Below, piece by piece: positions 24,525 through 33,565 of a stretch of DNA of 64,000 bases. Both the position numbers and the translations under genes were made by a program. Location: positions 625,001-689,000 of the forward strand of contig NZ_RJUU01000001.1 of the NCBI RefSeq assembly GCF_003751445.1, in the 5' to 3' direction. Origin of the DNA: Streptomyces sp. 840.1 (GTDB lineage Bacteria; Actinomycetota; Actinomycetes; Streptomycetales; Streptomycetaceae). Positions within the stretch are counted from its first letter, which is position 1, and every line of letters begins with the position of its first letter. The notes under the pieces were generated by a model. It ran no database searches and was not told where the DNA came from. It worked only from the letters and a program-made list of their open reading frames with translations.

Positions 24525-25184
24525 TCAGGCGATTTCGGCCACCCATCCGGTCACGGCCGAGGTGAGGATCTCCATCGCCTGATCCTCGGTCACCCCCGAC
24601 CGCTTCGGTACGGCGAAGCCGTGGTCCCCGTGCGGCACCTCGGCGATCCGGTACTCCCCCGGCGGGAATTCGGCGGGCCTGCCGAACGGGTCGTTGCCGC
24701 CCTGGACGACGAGGGTGGGCACGCCGGAGCCCAGCAGTTCGTCCGCGCGGGACTTCTCCGGCCTGCCCGGAGGGTGCAGCGGGAAGCTGAGCGCGAGGAC
24801 GGCGCGGGCGCCGAGTCCGGCCGCGGTGCGGCAGGCCACCCGGGCGCCCGCGCTGCGCCCGCCGGCCACGACCGGGAGCCCGGCGGCCGCCAGAACCGGC
24901 CACAGGCCGCGCCAGCCGGTGTCCAGGGTCTTCGGGGCGGGCGCGAGCTTCTTCCCGGCGACCCGCCAGGGCTGCTCCACCAGAGCGACGCTCACTCCGT
25001 GGGCGGGCAGTGCGGCGGCCAGCGCCCGCAGGTCCCGGGCCTCGATGCCGCCGCCTGCGCCGTGGCCCAGGGCGAGCAGGAGGCGGGGGTCCTTCGCGGG
25101 CAGCCAGCTGATCCGGGCGGTCCCGGCCTCGGTGTCTACCGTCTCGGTGCGGGGGTCCTTCTCGGTGGCTTTCACACCACCCAT
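24525..25184 (-). CDS. Alpha/beta hydrolase (KANL3/Tex30-type dienelactone-like)
   Basis: A 219-residue alpha/beta hydrolase of unknown substrate, cytoplasmic. Oxyanion region is ALGHGAGGGI, nucleophile elbow GGRSAGAR with Ser near residue 114, the acid Asp in VVQGGNDPFGRP, and the catalytic His in EVPHGDHGFAV. The ATG at 25184 is chosen; a GTG nine bases downstream with GGATGGG is an alternative. The gene's 3' end lies close to the sigR promoter, and upstream is the SRAP gene on the same strand with a 40-base gap. Confidence 0.87.
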   Translation of the reverse strand: MGGVKATEKDPRTETVDTEAGTARISWLPAKDPRLLLALGHGAGGGIEARDLRALAAALPAHGVSVALVEQPWRVAGKKLAPAPKTLDTGWRGLWPVLAAAGLPVVAGGRSAGARVACRTAAGLGARAVLALSFPLHPPGRPEKSRADELLGSGVPTLVVQGGNDPFGRPAEFPPGEYRIAEVPHGDHGFAVPKRSGVTEDQAMEILTSAVTGWVAEIA

Positions 25185-25225
25185 CCAACCAACCCCCGGC
25201 GGGCCGGCCGGGGTCCGGCGCGTAC

Positions 25226-26041
25226 CTAGAACAGCGTGCCGACCTCGGGCGCGGCCAGCTCGTCCTTCAGCTCGGGTCCGTTGTTGCGGACGTTGCTGAC
25301 GGCGGTGGCCACCGGGTAGGCGCGCATCAGGCCGCCGGGCGGGGGCGTGAGCAGGCCGCGCAGCTCGTCCAGGTCGGTGTGCGAGGGGTCCAGCCAGTCG
25401 TCCCAGCGGTCCGGGGTGAGCATCAGCGGCATCCGGGGGTGGATGTCGGCGAGCGCGGCGGGCCCCTCGGCGGGGGCGACGGCGAGCGGGCTCGTCTCCG
25501 CCTCGGTGGTGATCACCGAGCAGGTCACCCACCAGGCCCGGGGGTGGTCATCGGGCAGGGTCCGGTCGCGCCAGAACTCGTAGAGCCCGGCCATCGCGAA
25601 GACCGAACCGTCGGCGGGGGTCACGAAGTAGGGCTGCTTGCGGGGCCGCTTCTTGCGCCCCTTCTCCTCCAGCTGCCGTTCCTCGCTGCCGGTCACCCAC
25701 TCGTAATAGCCGTCGGCCGGCAGGATGCAGCGGCGCGAGACGAAGGGGCGGCGGAAGGACGGCTTCTCGTGCACCGTCTCGGCGCGGGCGTTGATCATCC
25801 GGGCGCCGCCCTCCAGCGATTTGGCCCAGGAGGGGACGAGCCCCCATTTCAGTGCGCGCAACTGGCGAACCGGACGCTGGTCATCCGCGTCTTTCACCGG
25901 ACGCTCCAGTACGGCGTAGACCTCCTTGGTCGGCGCCACGTTGTAATCGGGCTCCAGCGTCTCGGCCGGTTCCCACTTCTCCACCTGGAAGAGTCCGGTC
26001 AGATCCTCGGGCCGCCGACTCGCTGCATACCGTCCGCACAT
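25226..26041 (-). CDS. SRAP/YedK-HMCES abasic-site processing protein
   Basis: A 271-residue SOS-response-associated peptidase family protein. Members crosslink through Cys2 to abasic sites in single-stranded DNA and protect them. The start ATG at 26041 puts Cys at position 2 (MCGRYAASRRPEDL), which the mechanism requires, so the longer upstream reading is rejected. Other conserved elements are the Asn in YNVAPT, INARAETV (Asn and Glu) and the active-site His in IHPRMPLML. It is divergent from the M50-type peptidase gene. Confidence 0.95.
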   Translation of the reverse strand: MCGRYAASRRPEDLTGLFQVEKWEPAETLEPDYNVAPTKEVYAVLERPVKDADDQRPVRQLRALKWGLVPSWAKSLEGGARMINARAETVHEKPSFRRPFVSRRCILPADGYYEWVTGSEERQLEEKGRKKRPRKQPYFVTPADGSVFAMAGLYEFWRDRTLPDDHPRAWWVTCSVITTEAETSPLAVAPAEGPAALADIHPRMPLMLTPDRWDDWLDPSHTDLDELRGLLTPPPGGLMRAYPVATAVSNVRNNGPELKDELAAPEVGTLF

Positions 26042-26106
26042 AAGTGCCAGACTGCCACGACCGTCACCCCGACCGGACGTCAATACCGCAAGGAGCCGCC
26101 CGCGCC

Positions 26107-26820
26107 ATGGACAGCACCGATCTCGGCAATCTCTGGGACCGCGTCTTCGGCACCCAGCCGGCCCCCGAGCAGTGGCTGGTCGTGGTGACCGCCACGGCCG
26201 CGCTCATCGCCGTCGTGCCGAACTTCATATGGCGGCTGACCCGCAACGCGATCACCATCGCCCACGAGGGCGGGCACGGACTCATCGCGCTGCTGAGCGG
26301 GCGGCAGCTGTCGGGCATCCGGCTGCACTCGGACACCAGCGGGCTGACGGTGAGCCGGGGCAAGCCGACCGGCATCGGCATGGTCCTCACCGCGGCGGCG
26401 GGCTACACCGCGCCACCGCTGCTCGGGCTGGGGGGCGCCTGGCTGCTGGCCAACGGCCGGATCACGCTGCTGCTCTGGCTGGCGACGGCGCTGCTCGCGG
26501 TGATGCTGGTGATGATCCGCAATGTGTACGGGGCGCTGACGGTGATCCTCACCGGTTCGCTCTTCCTGCTGATGTCGTGGCTGGCCTCACCCGCCTGGCA
26601 GTCGCTGTTCGCGTACAGCGCGGTCTGGTTCCTGCTGCTGGGGGGCGTGCGCCCGGCCTTCGAGCTGCAGTCCAAGCGGCGGCACGGCGGTGCGCCGGAC
26701 TCGGACGCCGACCAGCTGTCCCGGCTGACGGACGTACCGGCGGCGCTGTGGCTGTTCCTGTTCCACGCCGTTTCGCTCTGCTCGCTGATCGGCGGCGGGC
26801 GCTGGCTGCTGGGCCTGTGA
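26107..26820 (+). CDS. M50B-like membrane metallopeptidase
   Basis: A 237-residue membrane protein with six or more hydrophobic segments and a zinc-binding HEGGHGLIALLSGR motif (about residue 57) inside a membrane segment, the hallmark of M50 site-2-type proteases. The expected third metal ligand (NxxxD) is not clear to me, so proteolysis is unproven. The ATG at 26107 follows AAGGAG by 11 bases. Substrate unknown. Divergent from SRAP, and 93 bases before aroA. Confidence 0.82.
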   Translation: MDSTDLGNLWDRVFGTQPAPEQWLVVVTATAALIAVVPNFIWRLTRNAITIAHEGGHGLIALLSGRQLSGIRLHSDTSGLTVSRGKPTGIGMVLTAAAGYTAPPLLGLGGAWLLANGRITLLLWLATALLAVMLVMIRNVYGALTVILTGSLFLLMSWLASPAWQSLFAYSAVWFLLLGGVRPAFELQSKRRHGGAPDSDADQLSRLTDVPAALWLFLFHAVSLCSLIGGGRWLLGL

Positions 26821-26913
26821 CCCCGCCGCCCCCTCTACCACCCTCGCGTTACGTCCCGGTTTCCGCGCATTTGATCAAGATCCGGGTTTGCGTGGAGCCA
26901 TTAAAGTAAGCGC

Positions 26914-28254
26914 ATGACCGAAAGTTCCGTGCACCCCGCCCTCTGGCCCGCCCCTCACGCGAGCGGAGCCGTCGACGCGACCGTCACCGTGCCCGGATCG
27001 AAGTCGGTCACCAACCGCGCGCTGGTGCTGGCCGCGCTCTCCTCGGAGCCCGGCTGGCTGCGCCGGCCGCTGCGCTCCCGCGACACCCTGCTGATGGCGG
27101 ACGCGCTGCGCGCGATGGGCGTCGGCATCGAGGAGACGATCTCCTCCAGCTCGTCGGTCGCGGGCGGCCCGGACGGCTCCGGCGAGGCCTGGCGGGTCAT
27201 CCCGGCCGGTCTCCACGGCCCGGTCACCATCGACGTCGGCAACGCGGGCACGGTCATGCGCTTCCTGCCCCCGGTGGCGGCCCTCGCCGACGGCCCCGTC
27301 CACTTCGACGGCGACGCCCGGTCCTACGAGCGCCCGCTGAACGGGGTGATCGACGCCCTGCGGGTGCTCGGCGCCCGGATCGACGACGACGGGCGCGGCT
27401 CGCTGCCGATGACGGTGCACGGCGGCGGCGCGCTGGACGGCGGCCCGGTCGCGATCGACGCGTCCTCGTCCTCCCAGTTCGTCTCGGCGCTGCTGCTGTC
27501 GGCGCCGCGCTTCAACCAGGGCGTGGAGGTGCGTCACACCGGCACCCGGCTCCCGTCTATGCCGCACATCCGGATGACCGTCGACATGCTGCGGGCCGTC
27601 GGCGCCCAGGTCGACGAGCCGGAGACGGGCGGCGAGCCGAACGTCTGGCGGGTCTCCCCCTCCGCGCTGCTCGGCCGTGACCTGACCATCGAGCCGGACC
27701 TCTCCAACGCCCAGCCGTTCCTGGCCGCGGCGCTGGTCACCGGCGGCCGGGTCACCGTGCCGGACTGGCCGCTGCACACCACGCAGCCCGGTGACGCGCT
27801 GCGCGAGATCTTCACCGCGATGGGCGGCAGCTGCGAGCTGACCGAGCACGGCCTCACCTTCACCGGCTCCGGACGTATCCACGGCATCGACGTCGACCTC
27901 GGCGAGGTGGGCGAGCTGACCCCGGGCATCGCGGCGGTCGCGGCCCTGGCCGACTCCCCCTCCACCCTGAGCGGCGTGGCCCATCTGCGGCTGCACGAGA
28001 CGGACCGGCTCGCCGCGCTCACCAAGGAGATCAACGAGCTGGGCGGCGAGGTCACCGAGACCGCCGACGGCCTCCACATCCGGCCGAGGCCGCTGCACGG
28101 CGGTACCTTCCATACGTACGACGACCACCGGATGGCCACCGCCGGGGCGGTCATCGGCCTTGCCGTCCCCGGAGTGGAGATCGAGAACGTGGCGACGACC
28201 GCCAAGACCCTGCCCGACTTCCCGCAGATGTGGACCGGAATGCTCGGGGCCTGA
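26914..28254 (+). CDS. aroA: 3-phosphoshikimate 1-carboxyvinyltransferase (EPSP synthase)
   Basis: Sixth step of the shikimate pathway: joins shikimate-3-phosphate and PEP. At 446 residues it is a normal length. Signatures are [15 protein letters not shown] (substrate-binding Lys), [32 protein letters not shown] and [17 protein letters not shown] at 26914 with only a weak AAGTAAG upstream. The rsgA start lies three bases after its stop, forming a two-gene unit. Confidence 0.97.
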   Translation: MTESSVHPALWPAPHASGAVDATVTVPGSKSVTNRALVLAALSSEPGWLRRPLRSRDTLLMADALRAMGVGIEETISSSSSVAGGPDGSGEAWRVIPAGLHGPVTIDVGNAGTVMRFLPPVAALADGPVHFDGDARSYERPLNGVIDALRVLGARIDDDGRGSLPMTVHGGGALDGGPVAIDASSSSQFVSALLLSAPRFNQGVEVRHTGTRLPSMPHIRMTVDMLRAVGAQVDEPETGGEPNVWRVSPSALLGRDLTIEPDLSNAQPFLAAALVTGGRVTVPDWPLHTTQPGDALREIFTAMGGSCELTEHGLTFTGSGRIHGIDVDLGEVGELTPGIAAVAALADSPSTLSGVAHLRLHETDRLAALTKEINELGGEVTETADGLHIRPRPLHGGTFHTYDDHRMATAGAVIGLAVPGVEIENVATTAKTLPDFPQMWTGMLGA

Positions 28255-28257
28255 GAC

Positions 28258-29274
28258 ATGCGCCGCTACGGCAAGAACCCCGACGAGGACGACATCCGGG
28301 TCCGCCCCAACCGCAAGGGCAACCGGCCCCGTACGCATATCCGCCCCAAGCACGAGGACGCCGAGGAGGGCATGGTCCTCACCGTCGACCGGGGCCGCCT
28401 CACCTGTCTCGTCGAGGGCCGCACGGTCATCGCGATGAAGGCCCGTGAGCTGGGCCGCAAGGCAGCCGTGGTGGGCGACACCGTCTCCATCGTCGGCGAT
28501 CTGTCCGGCGACAAGGACACCCTCGCCCGGATCGTCCGGATCGGTGAACGCCGCTCGGTGCTGCGCCGGACGGCTGACGACGACGATCCCTTCGAACGGG
28601 TGGTGGTCGCCAACGCGGACCAGCTCGCGATCGTCACGGCGCTGGCCGATCCGGAACCCCGCCCGCGCATGATCGACCGCTGTCTGGTCGCCGCGTACGA
28701 CGGCGGGCTCTCGCCCCTCCTGGTGCTGACCAAGTCCGATCTGGCCTCCCCGGACAAGCTGCTGGAGGCGTACACCCCGCTGGGCGTGCCGTTCATCGTC
28801 ACCAACCGCGAGGAATTGGAGAACGGCGACGCGGCGGAGCGGGTCCGCGAGCAGCTCAACGACCGGGTGACGGCGTTCGTCGGGCACTCCGGCGTCGGCA
28901 AGACCACGCTGGTCAACGCCCTGGTACCGAAGGACAGACGGCGTACCACCGGGGTCGTCAACGCGGTCACCGGGCGCGGCCGCCACACCACCACCTCGGC
29001 GCTGGCCCTGCCGTTGCCTGACTACCGGGGCTGGGTCATCGACACCCCGGGCGTCCGCTCCTTCGGCCTGCACCACATCGACCCGTCCCGGGTCATCAAC
29101 GCCTTCCCCGACCTGCAGCCCGGCACCGAGAACTGCCCGCGCGGCTGCACCCACGACAGCCAGCAACCGGAATGCGCGCTGGACGCCTGGGTGGCCGACG
29201 GGCACGCCGATCCGGCCCGGCTGGACTCACTGCGCCGGCTGCTCTCCACCCGGGAGCGACGCGAAGGCGACTGA
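28258..29274 (+). CDS. rsgA: Ribosome small-subunit-dependent GTPase RsgA
   Basis: A 338-residue circularly permuted GTPase that assists late 30S subunit maturation. Order is an N-terminal OB-fold, then G4 (LTKSDL), G1 (GHSGVGKTTLVN), G3 (DTPGVRSFGL) and a C-terminal zinc knuckle (CPRGCTHDSQQPEC). A basic N-terminus (RVRPNRKGNRPRTHIRPKH) precedes the OB-fold. It follows aroA after three bases, so is co-transcribed. Confidence 0.96.
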   Translation: MRRYGKNPDEDDIRVRPNRKGNRPRTHIRPKHEDAEEGMVLTVDRGRLTCLVEGRTVIAMKARELGRKAAVVGDTVSIVGDLSGDKDTLARIVRIGERRSVLRRTADDDDPFERVVVANADQLAIVTALADPEPRPRMIDRCLVAAYDGGLSPLLVLTKSDLASPDKLLEAYTPLGVPFIVTNREELENGDAAERVREQLNDRVTAFVGHSGVGKTTLVNALVPKDRRRTTGVVNAVTGRGRHTTTSALALPLPDYRGWVIDTPGVRSFGLHHIDPSRVINAFPDLQPGTENCPRGCTHDSQQPECALDAWVADGHADPARLDSLRRLLSTRERREGD

Positions 29275-29371
29275 TCCGGGCACGTTTGCGATCACTCGCC
29301 ACCGGTAAGTGCATAATCACGAATCACGCCCAGCGGTACGAGGCGGTCACCGATGCGGGAGGGCACTGACG

Positions 29372-29695
29372 ATGGCGTGGCTGCTGGTGGTGGTCGCCGG
29401 ACTTCTGGAGACGGGCTTCGCCGTCTGTCTGAAGCTCTCGCACGGCTTCACCCGGCTCTGGCCGACCATCGCGTTCTGCGTCTTCGCGCTCGGCAGCTTC
29501 GGTCTGCTGACCATGTCGCTGAAGAAGCTCGACGTCGGACCCGCCTACGCGGTGTGGACCGGCATCGGGGCCGCGGGCACCGCCATCTACGGCATGATCT
29601 TCCTCGACGACGTGGTCTCCACGCTCAAGCTGATCTCGATCTCGCTGGTGATCCTCGGCGTGATCGGGCTCCAGCTCTCGGGGTCCTCGCACTGA
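29372..29695 (+). CDS. SMR-family exporter (SugE/Gdx-like)
   Basis: A 107-residue four-span small multidrug resistance protein. The essential membrane Glu is in VAGLLETGFAVCLK near residue 13, and AYAVWTGIGAAGTAIYGMI is strongly conserved. The pattern (HGFTR, GLQLS near the end) is closer to SugE/Gdx guanidinium exporters than to EmrE, by recollection. The ATG at 29372 has GGAGG ten bases upstream. I see no guanidine riboswitch in the leader. The 3' end is part of a 23-base tandem duplication. It is convergent with a TetR-family regulator. Confidence 0.9.
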   Translation: MAWLLVVVAGLLETGFAVCLKLSHGFTRLWPTIAFCVFALGSFGLLTMSLKKLDVGPAYAVWTGIGAAGTAIYGMIFLDDVVSTLKLISISLVILGVIGLQLSGSSH

Positions 29696-29720
29696 GCCTC
29701 TCGGGGTCCTCGCACTGAGC
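29675..29720. repeat. Perfect 23-base tandem duplication at the SMR gene end
   Basis: Bases 29675-29697 are repeated exactly at 29698-29720. The unit contains the last codons and stop of the SMR gene (SGSSH-stop). The second copy is outside the reading frame. Confidence 0.95.
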
Positions 29721-29728
29721 ACCGGGCC

Positions 29729-30358
29729 TCAGCATCCCGGGGCCGCGGAATCCGCAGCCCGCTCGACCACCTCACGCACCAGTGGCGCCCCGTCCCCCGC
29801 CGCCCCTGGCTGCGGGGGCACCAGTGCGTAGGACAGGGCGAGCCGCAGGGCGAGTTCGCAGGTCACGGCCAGGGCCGCCGGGTCGTGCGGCGGGCGCCCG
29901 TCGTCCAGGACGGCCACCGCTCGGTCTCTGACGTGCCCGAGCAGTTCGGCGGGGGTCGGCGGTCCCGCGTCGGCCGGGCGCTGCGACGGCACGGGCGAGC
30001 CGGCCGGGCGGGCCCGGTGGGCGGGGTGCGGTAATCGGTCCTCCCAGCAGCCCGTGAGCAGCCCTCGGAGCAGGCCGTCCGTACGGGTGGCCCGGACCGT
30101 CCAGGCCGCGGTGGCGGCCAGCCTGTCGCCGGTGCCGCCGGCTGTTCCCAGCGCCCGCTCGACACCGGCCAGGTAGGCGTCGGCGGCCCGCCGGACCAGG
30201 GCGCGGGCCAGTCCGTCCTTGCTGCCGAACTCGTTGTAGAGGGTCTGCCGGGAGACTCCGGCGACGGCTGCCACGTCGACCATCCGCACGGCCGGCCAGG
30301 GCCGGGTGCTCAGGGCCGCGTGGGCGGCGTCCAGCAGTGCGTCTCGCGCTGTCGGCAT
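29729..30358 (-). CDS. TetR-family transcriptional regulator
   Basis: A 209-residue regulator. The N-terminal helix-turn-helix is typical of TetR (VRMVDVAAVAGVSRQTLYNE and FGSKDGLARALVRRA), followed by an all-helical ligand domain with a low-complexity Pro-rich loop (RPADAGPPTPAELLGHVRD). The start is one of two adjacent ATGs (30361 and 30358); GGGAGG five bases before the second favours it. It is convergent with the SMR exporter, which it may regulate (inference), and divergent from hisN. Confidence 0.9.
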   Translation of the reverse strand: MPTARDALLDAAHAALSTRPWPAVRMVDVAAVAGVSRQTLYNEFGSKDGLARALVRRAADAYLAGVERALGTAGGTGDRLAATAAWTVRATRTDGLLRGLLTGCWEDRLPHPAHRARPAGSPVPSQRPADAGPPTPAELLGHVRDRAVAVLDDGRPPHDPAALAVTCELALRLALSYALVPPQPGAAGDGAPLVREVVERAADSAAPGC

Positions 30359-30479
30359 CATCGCCTCCCACGCCGGGGCCTGCGTTTCAGAGTTGACGCG
30401 CTCCCCCGGACTGTCAAGAGGCTGGGCAGCGTCCGGGGCCCTGTGGCTCCGCTCACCCATGGTCGATACTGTGACGGTC

Positions 30480-31280
30480 ATGCCCGATTACCACGATGAT
30501 CTGCGCCTCGCCCACGTGCTGGCCGACGCCGCCGACGCGACGACGATGGACCGGTTCAAGGCTCTGGACCTCAAGGTCGAGACGAAGCCGGACATGACGC
30601 CGGTGACCGAGGCCGACAAGTCCACCGAGGAGCTGATCCGCGGCCACCTCCACCGGGCCCGCCCGCGCGACGCGATCCTGGGCGAGGAGTACGGGATCGA
30701 GGGGACCGGTCCCCGGCGCTGGGTGATCGACCCGATCGACGGAACGAAGAACTACGTACGCGGCGTGCCGGTCTGGGCGACGCTGATCTCGCTGATGGAG
30801 GCGGGTGAGGACGGTTTCCAGCCGGTCGTCGGCCTGGTGTCCGCGCCCGCGCTGAACCGGCGCTGGTGGGCGGCGAAGGGCGCGGGGGCGTTCACCGGCC
30901 GCAGCCTGACCTCGGCGTCCCGGCTGCAGGTGTCGAAGGTGGAGCGGATCGCGGACGCGTCGTTCGCGTACTCCTCGCTGACCGGCTGGGAGGAGCAGGG
31001 CCGGCTCGACGGCTTCATGGATCTGACCCGGGCCTGCTGGCGCACCCGCGGGTACGGGGATTTCTGGCCGTACATGATGGTCGCCGAGGGATCGGTCGAC
31101 ATCTGCGCCGAGCCCGAGCTGTCACTCTGGGACATGGCGGCCAACGCGATCATCGTGGACGAGGCGGGCGGCCGGTTCACCAGCCTGGACGGAGTCTCGG
31201 GGCCGGGCGGCGGCAACGCTGCGGCCTCGAACGGAACGCTCCACCACGAACTGCTGGGCTATCTGAACCAGCGCTACTGA
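30480..31280 (+). CDS. hisN: Histidinol-phosphatase (inositol-monophosphatase family)
   Basis: A 266-residue IMPase-family metal phosphatase, the usual actinobacterial histidinol-phosphate phosphatase of histidine biosynthesis. Metal and substrate motifs are GEEYG, WVIDPIDGTKNYVRGVPVWA (near residue 80) and LWDMAANAIIVDEAGGRFTS. The ATG at 30480 is chosen; longer readings run into the divergent TetR gene. Other IMPase family activities cannot be excluded, but synteny with the SigR-aroA region favours HisN. Confidence 0.9.
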   Translation: MPDYHDDLRLAHVLADAADATTMDRFKALDLKVETKPDMTPVTEADKSTEELIRGHLHRARPRDAILGEEYGIEGTGPRRWVIDPIDGTKNYVRGVPVWATLISLMEAGEDGFQPVVGLVSAPALNRRWWAAKGAGAFTGRSLTSASRLQVSKVERIADASFAYSSLTGWEEQGRLDGFMDLTRACWRTRGYGDFWPYMMVAEGSVDICAEPELSLWDMAANAIIVDEAGGRFTSLDGVSGPGGGNAAASNGTLHHELLGYLNQRY

Positions 31281-31399
31281 CCGTTGCGGACCGGACCGTA
31301 CGGCGCTGAGCAGGCGCACCGGTCACACGAGGGGCGTGCCGCACCACCGCGCGCCCCTCGGACGATCTTCACCACCCCTTGTTGCCACCCCTGAACAGT

Positions 31400-31453
31400 G
31401 CGACTCTGAGAGTCCCCCCGCTTGTGAACTTGTGAACCGACTCACAGAGTCGC
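31400..31453. promoter_or_regulatory. Inverted and direct repeats in the CBS-gene leader
   Basis: GCGACTCTG (31400-31408) and CAGAGTCGC (31445-31453) form a perfect 9-base inverted repeat. Between them CTTGTGAA occurs twice with a 9-base period (31421-31438). It may be an operator or a leader RNA fold. Confidence 0.5.
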
Positions 31454-31458
31454 TCACG

Positions 31459-31474
31459 AAGGAGGTGGCTCCTT
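31459..31474 (+). promoter_or_regulatory. Shine-Dalgarno hairpin before the CBS gene
   Basis: AAGGAG (31459-31464) pairs perfectly with CTCCTT (31469-31474) around a GTGG loop. The element is the strong AAGGAGGTGG ribosome-binding sequence itself, so it can fold on itself just before the ATG at 31477. Confidence 0.6.
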
Positions 31475-31476
31475 TC

Positions 31477-31878
31477 ATGCTCGTCCGTGACGCCATGAGC
31501 ACGGTGGTCCTCACCATCGGCCCCGCCCACACCCTCCGCCAGGCAGCCCGGCTGATGTCGGCGCGCCGGATCGGAGCAGCAGTCGTCCACGACCCGGACA
31601 CCTGCGGTCTCGGCATCATCACCGAGCGCGACATCCTGAACGCGGTCGGATCCGGCCAGAACCCCGACGTCGAGACCGCCGCCAAGCACACCACCACCGA
31701 TGTGGTCTTCGCCGCGCCGGCCTGGACCCTGGAGGAGGCGGCCGAGGCCATGACGCACGGCGGCTTCCGGCATCTGATCGTGCTGGACGACAACGGCCCG
31801 GTCGGCGTCGTGTCGGTGCGCGACATCATCCGCTGCTGGGCACCGGCGGGCCGTCATCCGGTGGAGCTGGTCGGCTGA
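31477..31878 (+). CDS. Two-CBS-domain protein
   Basis: A 133-residue stand-alone pair of CBS domains (MLVRDAMSTVVLTIGPAHTL to GIITERDILNAV, and TTDVVFAAPAWTLEEAAEAM to VSVRDIIRCW). Such proteins bind adenosyl nucleotides and modulate partners. No catalytic domain is attached, so the partner is unknown. ATG at 31477 lies 11 bases after a perfect AAGGAGG; an in-frame GTG inside that sequence (31465) is an unlikely alternative start. The leader has a 9-base inverted repeat and the RBS hairpin. Convergent with catalase. Confidence 0.9.
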   Translation: MLVRDAMSTVVLTIGPAHTLRQAARLMSARRIGAAVVHDPDTCGLGIITERDILNAVGSGQNPDVETAAKHTTTDVVFAAPAWTLEEAAEAMTHGGFRHLIVLDDNGPVGVVSVRDIIRCWAPAGRHPVELVG

Positions 31879-31894
31879 GCACGCCTGCGGAAAC

Positions 31895-31930
31895 GGCCGG
31901 CCGGCCCCCGTACAGGGGGACCGGCCGGCC
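31895..31930. terminator. Bidirectional terminator between CBS and catalase genes
   Basis: GGCCGGCCGG and CCGGCCGGCC arms plus an inner CCCCC/GGGGG stem form a long hairpin between the two convergent stops. Confidence 0.88.
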
Positions 31931-31944
31931 GGGGCAGGCGGCTG

Positions 31945-33396
31945 TCAGCCGCGGAGGGCCTGGACCGCCGCTTCCAGCCGCTTGCCGAAATCTCCGTCGG
32001 CCTGACGGAAGTTGTTGATCGCCCGCTCGGCGATGTCGTCGCGCGAGACCTTCGAGATGAACCCGGCGAGGTTGTCGATCAGCCGGGCCTTCTCGTCCTC
32101 GGAGTAGAGCCGGTAGAGGTTGCCCGCCTGGACGAAGTCGTCGTCCTCGGCGTGCACGGCGGCCTCGTGGGTGCCGGTGCCGCCGGTGACCTGGGTGGGC
32201 TCCCACAGCGGACGACCGGTCTGGACCGGGCCGCCGAAGCTGTTCGGCTCGTAGTTCTTGGCGCCCTTGTGGCGGCCGTCGTACAGGGAGCCGTCACGGC
32301 CGTGCGTCCGCGCCTCGGCGGCGTGCGGGCGGTTCACCGGCAGGTGGTCGGCGTTGATGCCGACGCGGTAGCGGTGCGCGTCGCCGTACGCGAAGAGGCG
32401 GCCCTGGAGCATCTTGTCCGGGGACGGGCCGATACCGGGCACGAAGTGCGCGGGGCTGAAGATCGACTGCTCGGTCTCCGCGAAGACGTTGTCCGGGTTC
32501 CGGTTGAGCTCCAGCTTCCCGATCTCGACCGGCGGGTAGTCCTCGTGCGGCCACACCTTGGTGAGATCGAAGGGGTTGAAGCGGTAGGTGGCAGCCTCTG
32601 CCGCGGGCATGATCTGGACCTGCACGGTCCAGGACGGGAAGTCGCCGCGCTCGATCGACTCGCGCAGATCGCGCTGGTGGCTGTCCGGGTCCTCGCCGGC
32701 CAGCTTGTTGGCCTCGTCCTGGGTCAGGTTCCTGATGCCCTGGTCGGTCTTGAAGTGGTACTTGACCCAGAAGACCTCGCCGGCCTCGTTGTTCCACTGG
32801 TAGGTGTGCGAGCCGAACCCGTTCATGTGGCGCAGCGTGGCCGGGATGCCTCGGTCGCCGAAGAGCCAGGTCACCTGGTGGGTGGACTCGGGCGACAGCC
32901 CCCAGAAGTCCCAGACGTTGTCCGCCTCCTGCGAGCCGGTGTACGGGTCGCGCTTCTGGGTGTGGATGAAGTCGGGGAACTTGATGGCGTCCTTGATGAA
33001 GAACACCGGGGTGTTGTTGCCGACGAGGTCGTAGTTTCCGTCCTCGGTGTAGAACTTCAGCGCGAAGCCGCGAGGGTCACGCACCGCGTCGGCGGAGCCG
33101 AGGTTGCCGGCGACGGTGGAGAAGCGCAGGAAGGTCTCGGTCTGCTTGCCGACCTCGGAGAGGAACTTCGCCCGCGTCCACTGCGAGACGTCTCGGGTCA
33201 GCGTGAACGTGCCGTACGCACCGGCGCCCCGGGCATGCACGACGCGCTCCGGAATGCGCTCCCGGTTGAAGTGCGCGAGCTTCTCCATCAGCGACTGGTC
33301 CTGCACCAGTACCGGACCACCGATGCCGGCGGTCTCGCTGTTCTGGTTGTCGGCGACCGGTGCTCCGGTCTCTGTGGTGAGCGGTCCCTGCGTCAC
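31945..33396 (-). CDS. catA: Monofunctional haem catalase
   Basis: A 483-residue clade-3-size catalase that decomposes hydrogen peroxide. The active-site signature [20 protein letters not shown] (about residues 44-63) holds the catalytic His; the haem-ligand signature is [14 protein letters not shown] with the proximal Tyr. The start is the GTG at 33396: it follows AGGAGG by five bases and aligns with S. coelicolor CatA, whereas the ATG at 33414 has GCAGGA touching it. It is divergent from a Fur-family regulator, with a palindrome between them that is a likely shared operator. Confidence 0.95.
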   Translation of the reverse strand: MTQGPLTTETGAPVADNQNSETAGIGGPVLVQDQSLMEKLAHFNRERIPERVVHARGAGAYGTFTLTRDVSQWTRAKFLSEVGKQTETFLRFSTVAGNLGSADAVRDPRGFALKFYTEDGNYDLVGNNTPVFFIKDAIKFPDFIHTQKRDPYTGSQEADNVWDFWGLSPESTHQVTWLFGDRGIPATLRHMNGFGSHTYQWNNEAGEVFWVKYHFKTDQGIRNLTQDEANKLAGEDPDSHQRDLRESIERGDFPSWTVQVQIMPAAEAATYRFNPFDLTKVWPHEDYPPVEIGKLELNRNPDNVFAETEQSIFSPAHFVPGIGPSPDKMLQGRLFAYGDAHRYRVGINADHLPVNRPHAAEARTHGRDGSLYDGRHKGAKNYEPNSFGGPVQTGRPLWEPTQVTGGTGTHEAAVHAEDDDFVQAGNLYRLYSEDEKARLIDNLAGFISKVSRDDIAERAINNFRQADGDFGKRLEAAVQALRG

Positions 33397-33484
33397 GTGC
33401 GCCTCCTGCGTCATTCCTGCACATTCGTCATGTCGTCATGGCGTGCACAGCCTGTCCCCTGGCCTGCGTCGAACTCGATCCTAC

Positions 33485-33499
33485 ATTGGACTTAATCCA
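33485..33499. promoter_or_regulatory. Probable CatR/Fur-type operator
   Basis: TTGGACTTAATCCAA is a perfect TTGGA/TCCAA inverted repeat, overlapping GACTT/AAGTC. It lies 89 bases before catalase and 67 before the divergent Fur-family gene. The palindrome is read directly; the role is inference. Confidence 0.7.
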
Positions 33500-33565
33500 A
33501 GTCAAGCAGACATCCAGAGTCACACGAGTTCGGAACAGGACCCCTCCACTGCTAGGATTGCCCTT

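Noticed and set aside
29275..29371. Guanidine riboswitch before the SMR exporter
   Set aside because: SugE/Gdx genes often have one, but I see neither the guanidine-I core nor paired ACGR loops in the 97-base leader.
30306..30480. A longer hisN start overlapping the TetR gene
   Set aside because: The added N-terminus is the antisense of the TetR start region and has no family similarity; the ATG at 30480 gives the normal length.
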